This document shows positions 1 through 8,936 of a stretch of 64,000 nucleotides of DNA, piece after piece. The stretch is from Chitinophaga oryzae. Its GTDB lineage: Bacteria; Bacteroidota; Bacteroidia; Chitinophagales; Chitinophagaceae. Numbering within the stretch: the stretch's first letter is position 1; every line of letters starts with the position of its first letter. Made by a program: the position numbers and the translations under genes. The DNA is taken from assembly GCF_012516375.2 (NCBI RefSeq), contig NZ_CP051204.2, positions 4,898,001 through 4,962,000 on the forward strand, in the 5' to 3' direction. Under the pieces are notes generated by a model, which worked only from the letters and a program-made list of their open reading frames with translations, had not been told where the DNA came from and did not search any database.

Positions 1-5
1 AAAAA

Positions 6-407
6 TCAATCACCTCCATGCGCGCCCGCCATAGCTATTTCCTTGTCCTGTTCCGGAGTACCGCCGGATGAGGCGATAGCCCCGATGACGTTCCCGTTTT
101 TATCTTTTATGGTCACCCCGCCGGCAATGGTCAGCAGGCCGCCGTTGGCGTTGATCATACCATAACCGTTCAGTCCTGCGCCGGCAATGATATTGCCCAT
201 AACGTCGCTGTCAACGCCGAACATGGCAGCTGTCTTTGCCTTTTTCACGGCAAAGTCCGCCACTCCGTATACGCTGTTCCATCTGCCGAAGGCCACGGGA
301 TGGCCACCTGCATCCACCACCGCAACGCTTACGGGGATATTCAGTTCCTTTGCTTTTGCTATCGCTGCCGACAATGCCCTGGCAGCCTGATCGTATGTAA
401 TGTTCAT
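6..407 (-). CDS. GlcG/HbpS-family heme-binding-like protein
   Basis: This 133-residue protein matches the small GlcG/HbpS (DUF336) family by pattern: an N-terminal helix rich in Ala and Lys, a central VAVVDAGGHPVAF strand-turn, and a C-terminal glycine-rich VIGAIASSGGTPEQD stretch. Family members bind heme or act as accessory proteins; their role in sugar metabolism is unclear. The frame is open to 464, but the ATG at 407 gives the usual family N-terminus, whereas the extension is basic and unlike it. No signal peptide is seen. It lies 62 bp downstream of a broken short-chain dehydrogenase on the same strand and may share its transcript. The family call is by recognition; the function is not established. 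Confidence 0.8.
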   Translation of the reverse strand: MNITYDQAARALSAAIAKAKELNIPVSVAVVDAGGHPVAFGRWNSVYGVADFAVKKAKTAAMFGVDSDVMGNIIAGAGLNGYGMINANGGLLTIAGGVTIKDKNGNVIGAIASSGGTPEQDKEIAMAGAHGGD

Positions 408-469
408 TTTTTTTAAATTTTTTAGCGGGATGATAAAAGAATGCACAGGCGTAAGCCTGTGCATTTCGC

Positions 470-1257
470 CTAACTTTTAGCGGACCAGGCTTCACTTTGC
501 AATTGTTTCACAAAATCTTCTGTTTCTTTCGGGTGCACGTTTCTGAAGTTAGGTTGCGCATCCAGCGCCACATTCACGATCACATCTGCCATGGATTCGG
601 GGTCTAATTGATTGGCGAGAGCGTCGGCGACGCCATCAAATGCGCTGGCCGGTGTGAAATTCACTTCCGGGTCGTACCAACGGCCGATGGAGTCCGCCCC
701 ACGGTCGTTGAAACCGGTACCGAAAACACCGGGGTTACAGGTGGCTATTTTAATATTGAAAGGGGCCAATTCGGTTTTCAGTCCCTCTGCAATGGCTTCC
801 AGCGCGTGCTTGGAGGCGCAATAGGCCGCCACGTAGGGAACCGTCCACAAGCCTCCCATTGACGAGGTGAACACTATCTTCCCCTTTTTCTGTTTTACGA
901 ATTTTTTGATGAAGCCTTGTGCCAGCTCCAGCCCGCCGAAAACATTAACATCAAACATGGCGCGAATGAGGTCCAGCGGCTGCTCTGCGATGGGCCCCCC
1001 CTCCATTACACCAGCGTTGCTGATCAAAATGTCGATGTCGTATTTTTTAAGAATGTAGGCGATATCGCGGGAATCAGTCACGTCGAGCTTATCCGCGGTG
1101 AGTTCGACTCCCTTTTCTTTGGCCTCCCGGATCAGATCACTCATCTGGGGTATACCTGCGTGGTGGCGATAACGTTATGTCCCATCGACGCCAGCTTAAA
1201 TGCAGCTATTTTTCCGAAGCCGCTGGCAGCTCCTGTTATCAAAATGGTTTTGCTCAT
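470..1257 (-). pseudogene. Short-chain dehydrogenase/reductase, frameshifted
   Basis: Two reading frames together make one classical SDR of about 262 residues. The first (ATG at 1257, stop at 1141-1143) encodes 38 residues with the Rossmann motif TGAASGFG and ends in ATTQVYPR. The second, open from 1144 to 470, carries NNAG-type ISNAG, the catalytic YCASK motif and the typical C-terminus. The break lies at a run of four G on the plus strand (1147-1150); one extra base there would join the frames as ATTQVYPQMSDLIRE. The break separates the cofactor-binding motif from the catalytic part, so the product should be inactive unless the missing base is a sequencing error. The substrate is unknown. 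Confidence 0.85.
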
Positions 1258-1467
1258 CTGTCAAGAAAATTAGTACACCACAAATTTGGACAAACCAGCG
1301 ATAAAATAGCTTGCCAGGAAGTCCAAAAATATATTGGTGGAAAGTTCAGCGCGGGAGCTGGCCCGGTCAACACCGTTCCTGCTCCGGGAGAGAAATATAC
1401 CTGGAAGCCGGCATGCATGAAGTATACGGGAATAATATTGTACTTTGGCAAAAAGCGTTACCACCTT

Positions 1468-2775
1468 ATGAAAACAAACTACTTCCTGTTTTTCCTGTTG
1501 TTCCTTCTGTATCTGCAACCGGCAGGTGCACAGACACGTTCCAAAGCAGCCGCTCTTCAACAATTTATGAACGACCGCTTTGGCATGTTCATCCACTGGG
1601 GGCCGGTAAGCCTGCGTGGCACCGAAATCGGCTGGAGCCGCGACAAGGAAGTTCCCACCAGCGACTATGACAGCTTATACAAAGAATTCAATCCCGTGCT
1701 CTTTGACGCTGACACATGGGTAAAAACAGCCAAAGACGCCGGAATGAAGTATCTCACCATCACGGCAAGACATCATGATGGATTTTGTTTATGGCCTACA
1801 AAATACACCGGCTACAACATCGCCAACACGCCCTACCGGAAAGATATCTTACGAGCCTTACAGGTGGCATGTAAGAAACAAGGCATCAAATTCTGTATTT
1901 ATTATTCGGTGCTGGACTGGCATCACCCGGACTACCCTATCCATTCTGCACACAACAGCCAGGCAGACCCCAACTCCGACATGGGGAAATATTTCACTTT
2001 TATGAAAAACCAGCTCCGGGAGCTGATTGAGCAGTACGATCCCTACATGCTCTGGTTTGACGGCCAGTGGGAGCAGCCATGGACCAACGAAATGGGGAAA
2101 GAGCTCTATGCTTATCTCACGCAGTTAAAACCGGATATCATCACCAATAACAGGTTGGGCAAAGAATTCGCAGCCATGGACAACAAAGCGATTGACGTCT
2201 CCCAAATGGTGGGTGACTACGACACCCCTGAACGGGTGGTGGGCCGGCTGAACATGACAACACCTTGGGAAAGCTGCTTTACGATTTGCCAGCAGTGGTC
2301 CTGGAAGCCCAACGATAAACTGGTGCCGCTGGACACCTGCCTGTCTATTCTCTCCCGCAGCGCCGGCAGCAATGGCAATCTGTTATTGAATGTGGGGCCC
2401 ATGCCGGACGGACGGATAGAAGCCCGCCAGATCAAACGTCTGCAGGCCATCGGCGATTGGCTGAAAGTAAATGGAGCGGCTATTTACAACACGAAAGGCG
2501 GACCTTACGAACCGGCGAAAGACTATGTGACCACCCGCAGGAGCAACCAGCTGTTTGTACATGTGCTGAATACGCAACTCACGGAGATATCGCTGAAAGC
2601 GATTCCGGGCGTGAACGTCCGCCGGGCAGGTACGATGACAGGCATCAACGTGCCCGTGACCACCAGCGACGATACCTGTCGTTTAATGCTTCCCGCTGCG
2701 CTCAAAGGCCAGCAGGAATATGTTGTTGTGCTGGACATGGATAAAAATATGGAGACAGTACCCGTGATAAAATAA
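1468..2775 (+). CDS. GH29 alpha-L-fucosidase, secreted
   Basis: This 435-residue exo-enzyme should remove terminal alpha-L-fucose by a retaining mechanism. A Sec signal peptide (residues 1-22, ending PAGAQ) precedes a GH29 TIM barrel: FGMFIHWG near the start, ARHHDGFCLW in the middle, and LWFDGQW with Asp198 as the likely nucleophile. The block GSNGNLLLNVGPMPDG is also typical of the family. The frame is open from 1177, but the ATG at 1468 begins the signal peptide. It is followed, after a 288-bp spacer, by a GH95 fucosidase and a SusCD pair on the same strand, so it probably trims fucosylated oligosaccharides taken up by that pair. Its general GH29 look fits broad activity; linkage preference cannot be read from sequence. 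Confidence 0.93.
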   Translation: MKTNYFLFFLLFLLYLQPAGAQTRSKAAALQQFMNDRFGMFIHWGPVSLRGTEIGWSRDKEVPTSDYDSLYKEFNPVLFDADTWVKTAKDAGMKYLTITARHHDGFCLWPTKYTGYNIANTPYRKDILRALQVACKKQGIKFCIYYSVLDWHHPDYPIHSAHNSQADPNSDMGKYFTFMKNQLRELIEQYDPYMLWFDGQWEQPWTNEMGKELYAYLTQLKPDIITNNRLGKEFAAMDNKAIDVSQMVGDYDTPERVVGRLNMTTPWESCFTICQQWSWKPNDKLVPLDTCLSILSRSAGSNGNLLLNVGPMPDGRIEARQIKRLQAIGDWLKVNGAAIYNTKGGPYEPAKDYVTTRRSNQLFVHVLNTQLTEISLKAIPGVNVRRAGTMTGINVPVTTSDDTCRLMLPAALKGQQEYVVVLDMDKNMETVPVIK

Positions 2776-2853
2776 AGATGACAGTCATTCATGGCGGCAG
2801 GTGTAACCTGATACGGTAACGGTTAAACGTTTTTTTCGGGGAGATAAAAAAAG

Positions 2854-2888
2854 CGGGATAATACGGGATAATATTTACGTATTCCCGC
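2854..2888 (+). promoter_or_regulatory. Tandem 10-bp repeat with inverted arm before GH95
   Basis: CGGGATAATA occurs twice head to tail (2854-2863 and 2864-2873), and the first copy can pair, with a two-base bulge, with GTATTCCCGC at 2879-2888. It lies about 175 bp before the GH95 start in the otherwise featureless 288-bp gap after GH29. Ten-bp spacing places both copies on one DNA face, as for an AraC-type activator; a hairpin is the alternative. There is no T-run, so it is not a clear terminator. Confidence 0.35.
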
Positions 2889-3063
2889 CATTGGGACAAG
2901 GCGCTGCAACCGGCCTCGGGCAGCAACAAGCCTGTTAACAAGCTGTTTAAATATTAATTGAGCAATTGCTGGTATTATTTTACCGGCGGAAGAATTTTAC
3001 CACCGGCAGTACGGTTAAATTTTATAATTTCCTCTCAGTGTCCCTGAAAAAAACAATCGATTG

Positions 3064-5559
3064 ATGTATCAACCAATAAGTTCCGCGTTCAGAAAAAATT
3101 GCTGGATCACAGGTTTTCTTTTTACGGTTACTGTTGCGCACGCGCAGACAGGCACTGTACCTGCGGCTGAAAGGGCTGCGAACATTACCGCCCGGTGGGA
3201 AGACAGGGCGCAATGCAGCAGCCAGGCGCCAAAGCCGGAAGGAGACGTATTGTGGTACCGCCGCCCCGCCCGCGTATGGGAAGAAGCGCTGCCGGTAGGC
3301 AACGGCCGCATGGGCGCCATGATCTTCGGCGGCATAGCGGACGAACGGATACAGCTCAACGAAAGTACTTTATGGGACGGCTACCCTAAAGATGCCGACA
3401 ACCCTGCTGCATTAAAAGCATTACCGGAAGTAAGACGGCTGCTGTTTGAAAACAAAAACAACGAAGCGGTGAAACTGGCCAGCAAAACCATGCTGGGCGT
3501 ACCGGAACGAATAAAACCGTATCAGTCGCTGGGAGAAGTATGGCTGGACCAGCCCGTCACTTCCGCTACCAACTACACCCGCAGTCTCGACCTCGCCACG
3601 GCCATAGCCACGGTAAAATATACCTCCGCGGGCGTGGATTATACCCGCGAAAATTTTGCCTCTCTCGCCGATAACGCTGTTGTGGTAAAGTTTACCGCCA
3701 GCCAGCCGGGGAAAATCAGTTTCCGCCTCGTGCTCAAACGGCAACAGGATGCAACATGTATCCCCGACCCTGCCGACGCCGCCGCCCTCCTGCTGGATGG
3801 CCTGCTGCCGATCAAAGACACCGCCGGAAAGCCCCGCGGGATCCGGTTTGCAGCACGCGCCAAAGTAGTAAACAAAGGAGGCCGCGCCTACGTAAAGAAC
3901 GGGATCCTGTATGTTGAAAACGCTAACGAGGCTACGTTATATATTACCGGCGCCACCAACTACCCGGGACTGAAAAATCTCACAAGAGGAATTACCACGG
4001 TCAATACCGATCCCATAAAACAATGCGGGAACAATGCCGCAGCTATTGCTGCAAAAAACTATGCCGCGCTGAAATCGGCGCATATCGCGGCCTACCGCAA
4101 GTATGCAGACCGCACGACTTTGCATTTTGATATGCCGGACACCTCCGCTGCCGGTCTGCCTACAGACGAGCGGCTGGAACAGGCACGCCGCACCGGGAGT
4201 CCCGACGCAGGACTGGTAGCCCTCTATTTTCAGTTCGGCCGCTACCTGCTGATCTCCAGCTCACAGCCCGGACACATGCCGGCCAACCTGCAAGGTCTCT
4301 GGGCCTGGCAGATGACGCCGCCATGGAATGCCGACTATCATACCAACATCAACGTACAGATGAACTACTGGCCGGCGGAAATCACTAACCTGAGTGAACT
4401 GCATACGCCGCTGTTCGACCTGGAAGAAGCACTGGCCAAACCCGGTGCACGTACCGCACGACAGACCTATGGCGCCCGCGGCTGGGTGGTACACCACCTC
4501 ACCGATGCCTGGGGCTTCACCTCCCCTGCCGACGGGCCACAGGGCATATGGCCCATGGGCGCCGCCTGGCTGGCACAACACCTGTGGGAACATTACACCT
4601 ATACCGGCGATAAAAAATTCCTGTCGCAACGCGGCTACCCGCTGATGAAAGGCGCCGCGGAATTTATACTGGACTTCCTGGTGGAAGCGCCCGCAGGAAC
4701 CGTATGCCCCGGCAAGCTGGTCACCAATCCTTCCTACTCCCCTGAAAACGCTTTCCTGCTGCCGGATGGTACTACCTCCGTCTTCACCTACGGCGCTACC
4801 ATGGACATAGAAATCATCCACGATCTGCTGACCAACTGTATTGCCGCCGCCACCGCACTCAATACAGACGCTGCTTTCAGGGAACAGTGCACTGCCACGC
4901 TGAAACGCCTGCCACCGGTACGTATCAGTCCCGCTACCGGCCGTATTATGGAATGGGCGGAAGATTACCAAGAAGTGGAACCGCATCACCGGCATACCTC
5001 TCATCTGTTTGGTTTGTATCCCGGCAATCAGATCACCATGGACGGCACGCCCGAACTGGCCGCCGCCGCCCGTAAAACACTCGAAGGACGCGGCGATGAC
5101 GGCACCGGCTGGAGCCTCGCCTGGAAGATCAATATGTGGAACCGCCTGCACGACGGCAATCATGCCTTCAGACTATTATCAGGACTGCTTACCAAAAAAA
5201 CATTGCCCAACCTTTTCGACAATCATCCGCCTTTTCAGATCGACGGAAACTTCGGCGCCACCGCCGCTATCGCCGAGATGCTGCTGCAAAGCCAGCACCT
5301 CAACAGTGACGGTGCTTTCGAGCTTTCGCTGCTGCCTTCGCTGCCGGACGCCCTGGCCACCGGACGCGTCTCCGGCCTGTGCGCACGCGGCGGATTTGTC
5401 GTCGATATGGAATGGAAAAACGGAAAGCTGCTGCATGCCGCCGTCACCTCTAAACTGGGCGGCAACCTGTATATCAAAGCCGGCAGCAAAACCGTTCGCT
5501 ATGCCACCCGTAAAGGGGAAGTCATCAGGCTCAATGATCAACTCATCAAAGTCATTTAA
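3064..5559 (+). CDS. GH95 alpha-1,2-L-fucosidase (or alpha-L-galactosidase)
   Basis: An 831-residue inverting enzyme of family GH95, which removes alpha-1,2-linked L-fucose from galactose; some members prefer L-galactose. A signal peptide (to about residue 29, AHAQ) is followed by the N-terminal beta domain opening [20 protein letters not shown] and an (alpha/alpha)6 barrel. Family signatures are all present: [15 protein letters not shown] (residues 422-436, with the paired catalytic Asn), [31 protein letters not shown], and FQIDGNFG with Asp727. The ATG at 3064 is used; a TTG one codon earlier is also in frame. It lies 227 bp before a SusC gene, in one plus-strand locus with GH29. Confidence 0.94.
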   Translation: MYQPISSAFRKNCWITGFLFTVTVAHAQTGTVPAAERAANITARWEDRAQCSSQAPKPEGDVLWYRRPARVWEEALPVGNGRMGAMIFGGIADERIQLNESTLWDGYPKDADNPAALKALPEVRRLLFENKNNEAVKLASKTMLGVPERIKPYQSLGEVWLDQPVTSATNYTRSLDLATAIATVKYTSAGVDYTRENFASLADNAVVVKFTASQPGKISFRLVLKRQQDATCIPDPADAAALLLDGLLPIKDTAGKPRGIRFAARAKVVNKGGRAYVKNGILYVENANEATLYITGATNYPGLKNLTRGITTVNTDPIKQCGNNAAAIAAKNYAALKSAHIAAYRKYADRTTLHFDMPDTSAAGLPTDERLEQARRTGSPDAGLVALYFQFGRYLLISSSQPGHMPANLQGLWAWQMTPPWNADYHTNINVQMNYWPAEITNLSELHTPLFDLEEALAKPGARTARQTYGARGWVVHHLTDAWGFTSPADGPQGIWPMGAAWLAQHLWEHYTYTGDKKFLSQRGYPLMKGAAEFILDFLVEAPAGTVCPGKLVTNPSYSPENAFLLPDGTTSVFTYGATMDIEIIHDLLTNCIAAATALNTDAAFREQCTATLKRLPPVRISPATGRIMEWAEDYQEVEPHHRHTSHLFGLYPGNQITMDGTPELAAAARKTLEGRGDDGTGWSLAWKINMWNRLHDGNHAFRLLSGLLTKKTLPNLFDNHPPFQIDGNFGATAAIAEMLLQSQHLNSDGAFELSLLPSLPDALATGRVSGLCARGGFVVDMEWKNGKLLHAAVTSKLGGNLYIKAGSKTVRYATRKGEVIRLNDQLIKVI

Positions 5560-5612
5560 ACAGGAAACATTTTTAATGAACGTCATGTAATCCAAAACAA
5601 TTTTTTTCACCT

Positions 5613-5634
5613 TTTATGCAAACCTTTGCATAAA
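5613..5634. promoter_or_regulatory. Perfect 22-bp LacI-type palindrome upstream of susC
   Basis: Arms TTTATGCAAA and TTTGCATAAA flank a CC centre, giving a perfect inverted repeat 153 bp before the SusC start and 53 bp after the GH95 stop. The core TGCAAA-NN-TTTGCA resembles operators of LacI/GalR regulators. No LacI gene occurs in the window; the nearest regulator is an AraC protein at 13.3 kb. The T-rich stretch before it and the lack of a T-run after it argue against a terminator. Confidence 0.55.
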
Positions 5635-5786
5635 TACATTCAACAGCCAAAACAAAGATCCACTTTACCTTTTAAACACGTTAAGAAAAAACTTCAGAAC
5701 CTACAATCCGGAAAAATAAGCAGCAGCATTTGCTACTGTTAAGTATCGCTTTATCACCAAACATCTATCATTCAAAAAATCGTTTT

Positions 5787-8700
5787 ATGGGAGGAATAGT
5801 AAAAATAACTATTGCGACAATGCTCTCTGTTTGTTCCGTACTGATGCAGACGTACGGACAACAAAATACCGGCCATGTGAGCGGTACAGTGAAAGACGCC
5901 GGCGGCACGCCCCTGCCCGGCGCTTCCGTGGAAGCAGTCTCCAACGGACAACGTGTGAAAGTCGCTATCTCCGACAACGTCGGCAAATTCATCTTCACCG
6001 GTCTGCCAACAGGCACCTATACCTTTAATGCCAGCATGATCGGCTATGATGCCAAATCCTTTGCCGGTTTCAGGATCGGCCAGGGACAGAACCCGGAACT
6101 CTCGCTCACCCTGACATCTTCAGTGAGTGAACTGAGCAGCGTGGTGGTCATCGGTTACGGTACCCGGAAAAGACAGGACGTAACAGGCGCCGTGGCCAAA
6201 GCGGATTTACAGGTACAGAAACAGTCTCCCAACGCCAACGTGATGTCTTCACTGAGAGGTACCGTTCCGGGCCTCACCGTAGGCCAGACCACCAGGGCAG
6301 GCAGCGACCCGGCACTGATGGTACGCGGACGGAACTCCATCTCCGGCACCACCTCTCCGCTGATAGTGGTAGACGGACTGATATACAGAGGGTCCCTCAC
6401 TTCCATCAACCCGTCGGACATCGCAAGCATTGACCTGTTGAAAGATGCGAGTGCTGCCGCGGTATACGGTTCCCAGGCGTCCAACGGCGTGGTGCTTATC
6501 ACCACCAAAAGCGGCGCCAGCGGCATCGATAAGCTTACTGTCGATTACAGCGGGTCTTATTCCTTGCAGGAGATGACAAAAAAAGAAATGAGACCGGGCT
6601 CCGGTGCGCAGTACATCCAGAAGCTGGGCGACTGGTACCTGTCTGAAAGCCGCGATCCCAACGACCCGACGAAAATGAATCCCAACTGGGACCCCACCAC
6701 CAAAATGCCGGGCATAGAAGGCGATAACTATAAGAACGGATACGAAGCCAACTGGTGGGACCTGATGACCAACGCCAAACCGAGAATTCAGAACCATAAC
6801 ATCGGGTTAAGCGGCAGGTCCAAAAAGATAAAGTTCTACCTTGGCTATGGTTACTTTGACCAGGTGAACCTCATCAAAAACGATAACTACCGGAGAAACA
6901 GTTTGCGCCTCAACATCGAAGCCAAACCGGCAGAATGGCTCACCGTCGGCGCACAGACAGGTTTGTCTATCAACGATTACAGCGGCGTTTCTCCTTCCTT
7001 CTCGGACATCATGTTCCTGAAGCCTTACAACCTGCCTTTCGATCCTAAAACAGGGCAGATGCTGGAGTTCTACGCACAAACCACCACGCCTACCGCGCTG
7101 GAAGTGCTCAGGAGAAACAAAGACCTGGACCGTAACATGAACCTGATCGGCAACTTTTTCGTAAGCATAGACGTCCCATATGTAAAAGGCCTGAACTACC
7201 GTGTGAATTTCGGTAACAACTATATCTCCGCGAACCGGTTCAACTATGATGCGCCCAATGTGGAAGCTACCGCTTACAAGACTTACATGACCGATTATTT
7301 TCTGACCATCGATAACATCCTGACCTACAAAAGAGACTTCGGTAAACATGGTGTGGACCTCACCCTGCTGTACGGCGCGGAAAAAAACAAACATGACGGC
7401 ACCCGCACTACCGCCGGGGGCATCACCAACGGCGTGCTGTCCTACAACAGGCTGGACGTAGGCGATCCTGCGCGCCTCACCGTGTCCAACGACATGGACA
7501 TTCTCCCCTGGCAGGAACAGGCGCTGTACCAGATGGCCAGGCTCTCCTATTCGTTCGACAAAAAATACATCCTCACCGGTACCGTCAGAAGAGATGGGTT
7601 TTCCGGTTTCTCCGCCACCAACAAGTGGGCGACTTTCCCCTCCGTTGCTTTTGCCTGGCGCATGAAAGAAGAGAATTTCCTTCAATCAGCGGACGCTGTC
7701 AACGACCTGAAACTGAGATTATCTTACGGTTCCACCGGCAACAGAACAGTAGGCCGCTACCAGACGCTCGCCCAGATGACCGTCGGATTATCCAGCGGTT
7801 ACCTGTACGGTTCATCCGGTGGCGCACAACTGGGGTCTTTCCTCAGCCAGCTGCCCAACTCCGGCCTCCGCTGGGAAACCACCCGCTCCTTTAACGCCGG
7901 CGTGGACTTCGCGTTCTTCAACAACCGGCTGTTCGGTTCGCTCGACCTGTACTTCTCCAATTCCGTTAACCTGTTGAACTCCCGCGCTACGCCTACCATC
8001 ACCGGTTTCAACAGCTTCCTGATCAACATCGGTAAAATCCGGAACAGAGGACAGGAGCTGAACATCACCGGCGTACCGGTGTCTAACAAAAACTTCAAAT
8101 GGGAAGTTACGGCCAACTTCTTCCGGAACCGCAATAAAGTGCTGGATATCGACGGTACCGGCAAAGACCTGATCAACGGCAACGATCCTATATTAAGCTA
8201 CTTTATCGGTCAGCCTTACGGCGTAGTGTACGATTACAAGATCACCGGCATGTACCAGATCGGCGAGCAGGTGCCCGCCGGCCTCGCTGCACAGGGCTTC
8301 AAAGCCGGTCAGTACAAAGTGGAAGATGTGAACGGCGACGGACGTATCACGCCGGACGACAAACAGGTACTGGGCAGACTGGACCCTTCCTACAGCCTCG
8401 GTATCTCCAACAGCTTCCAGTACAAGGCGTTCCAGCTGAAGTTCTTTATCAACACCATCCAGGGCGGCAAAAAAGGTTACCTCGGCGCACCGGGCATTAT
8501 GCTGCAAAACCCTGACAATATCCGTAACAACAACGGTTTTGTGTATGACTACTGGACGCCCAATAACCCGGACGCGCGTTACAGAAGCATCGCCGCCTAT
8601 GTGGCCACGCTGGGCGAAAACTTCGGCCCTTATGTGTCCAGGAGCTTTATCCGCCTGCAGGACGTAACGCTGACCTACAGCCTGCCTGAAGGTCTCCTGA

Positions 8701-8912
8701 GCCGCTTAAAGGTCATTAAATCAGCCAGTGTGTATGTAAACGCGCAGAACCTCCTGACCATCACCAAATGGGATGGCTGGGACCCTGAGTCCAACCCTTC
8801 ATCCAGCCAGCGCTCTTCCCTCGGGCTGAGAGTCCCCGGTGGGCTGGGCCTAGACCAGAACGGCTATCCCGTGATGAAGAACTATTCGCTCGGTGTAAAC
8901 GTGTCCTTCTAA
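5787..8912 (+). CDS. SusC/RagA-family TonB-dependent outer-membrane transporter
   Basis: A 1041-residue beta-barrel transporter importing oligosaccharides with its SusD partner, driven by TonB. After a signal peptide (to about residue 31, TYGQQ) comes a carboxypeptidase-regulatory-like domain (GTVKDAGGTPLPGASVE), then the plug with VVVIGYGTRKRQDVTGAV near residue 119 and the SusC signature DASAAAVYGSQASNGVVLI near residue 220. The C-terminal barrel ends in an aromatic residue (NVSF). The ATG at 5787 starts the signal peptide; an upstream in-frame TTG extension is unlikely. It sits 24 bp before susD, and the fucosidases upstream suggest a fucose-bearing ligand. Confidence 0.95.
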   Translation: MGGIVKITIATMLSVCSVLMQTYGQQNTGHVSGTVKDAGGTPLPGASVEAVSNGQRVKVAISDNVGKFIFTGLPTGTYTFNASMIGYDAKSFAGFRIGQGQNPELSLTLTSSVSELSSVVVIGYGTRKRQDVTGAVAKADLQVQKQSPNANVMSSLRGTVPGLTVGQTTRAGSDPALMVRGRNSISGTTSPLIVVDGLIYRGSLTSINPSDIASIDLLKDASAAAVYGSQASNGVVLITTKSGASGIDKLTVDYSGSYSLQEMTKKEMRPGSGAQYIQKLGDWYLSESRDPNDPTKMNPNWDPTTKMPGIEGDNYKNGYEANWWDLMTNAKPRIQNHNIGLSGRSKKIKFYLGYGYFDQVNLIKNDNYRRNSLRLNIEAKPAEWLTVGAQTGLSINDYSGVSPSFSDIMFLKPYNLPFDPKTGQMLEFYAQTTTPTALEVLRRNKDLDRNMNLIGNFFVSIDVPYVKGLNYRVNFGNNYISANRFNYDAPNVEATAYKTYMTDYFLTIDNILTYKRDFGKHGVDLTLLYGAEKNKHDGTRTTAGGITNGVLSYNRLDVGDPARLTVSNDMDILPWQEQALYQMARLSYSFDKKYILTGTVRRDGFSGFSATNKWATFPSVAFAWRMKEENFLQSADAVNDLKLRLSYGSTGNRTVGRYQTLAQMTVGLSSGYLYGSSGGAQLGSFLSQLPNSGLRWETTRSFNAGVDFAFFNNRLFGSLDLYFSNSVNLLNSRATPTITGFNSFLINIGKIRNRGQELNITGVPVSNKNFKWEVTANFFRNRNKVLDIDGTGKDLINGNDPILSYFIGQPYGVVYDYKITGMYQIGEQVPAGLAAQGFKAGQYKVEDVNGDGRITPDDKQVLGRLDPSYSLGISNSFQYKAFQLKFFINTIQGGKKGYLGAPGIMLQNPDNIRNNNGFVYDYWTPNNPDARYRSIAAYVATLGENFGPYVSRSFIRLQDVTLTYSLPEGLLSRLKVIKSASVYVNAQNLLTITKWDGWDPESNPSSSQRSSLGLRVPGGLGLDQNGYPVMKNYSLGVNVSF

Positions 8913-8936
8913 TGCTTCAACCGTAAACTTTAAGAC

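Noticed and set aside
1258..1467. Extension of the first GH29 upstream to 1177
   Set aside because: The added residues precede a clean signal peptide at ATG 1468 and overlap the dehydrogenase start; the frame is merely open.
4261..5163. 300-codon minus-strand open frame inside the GH95 gene
   Set aside because: It lies wholly within a well-supported GH95 gene, has no family pattern, and long antisense frames are common in this GC-rich coding DNA.
5613..5634. Palindrome considered as an attachment or transposon end
   Set aside because: No target duplication, integrase or transposase occurs nearby, and the site fits an operator better.
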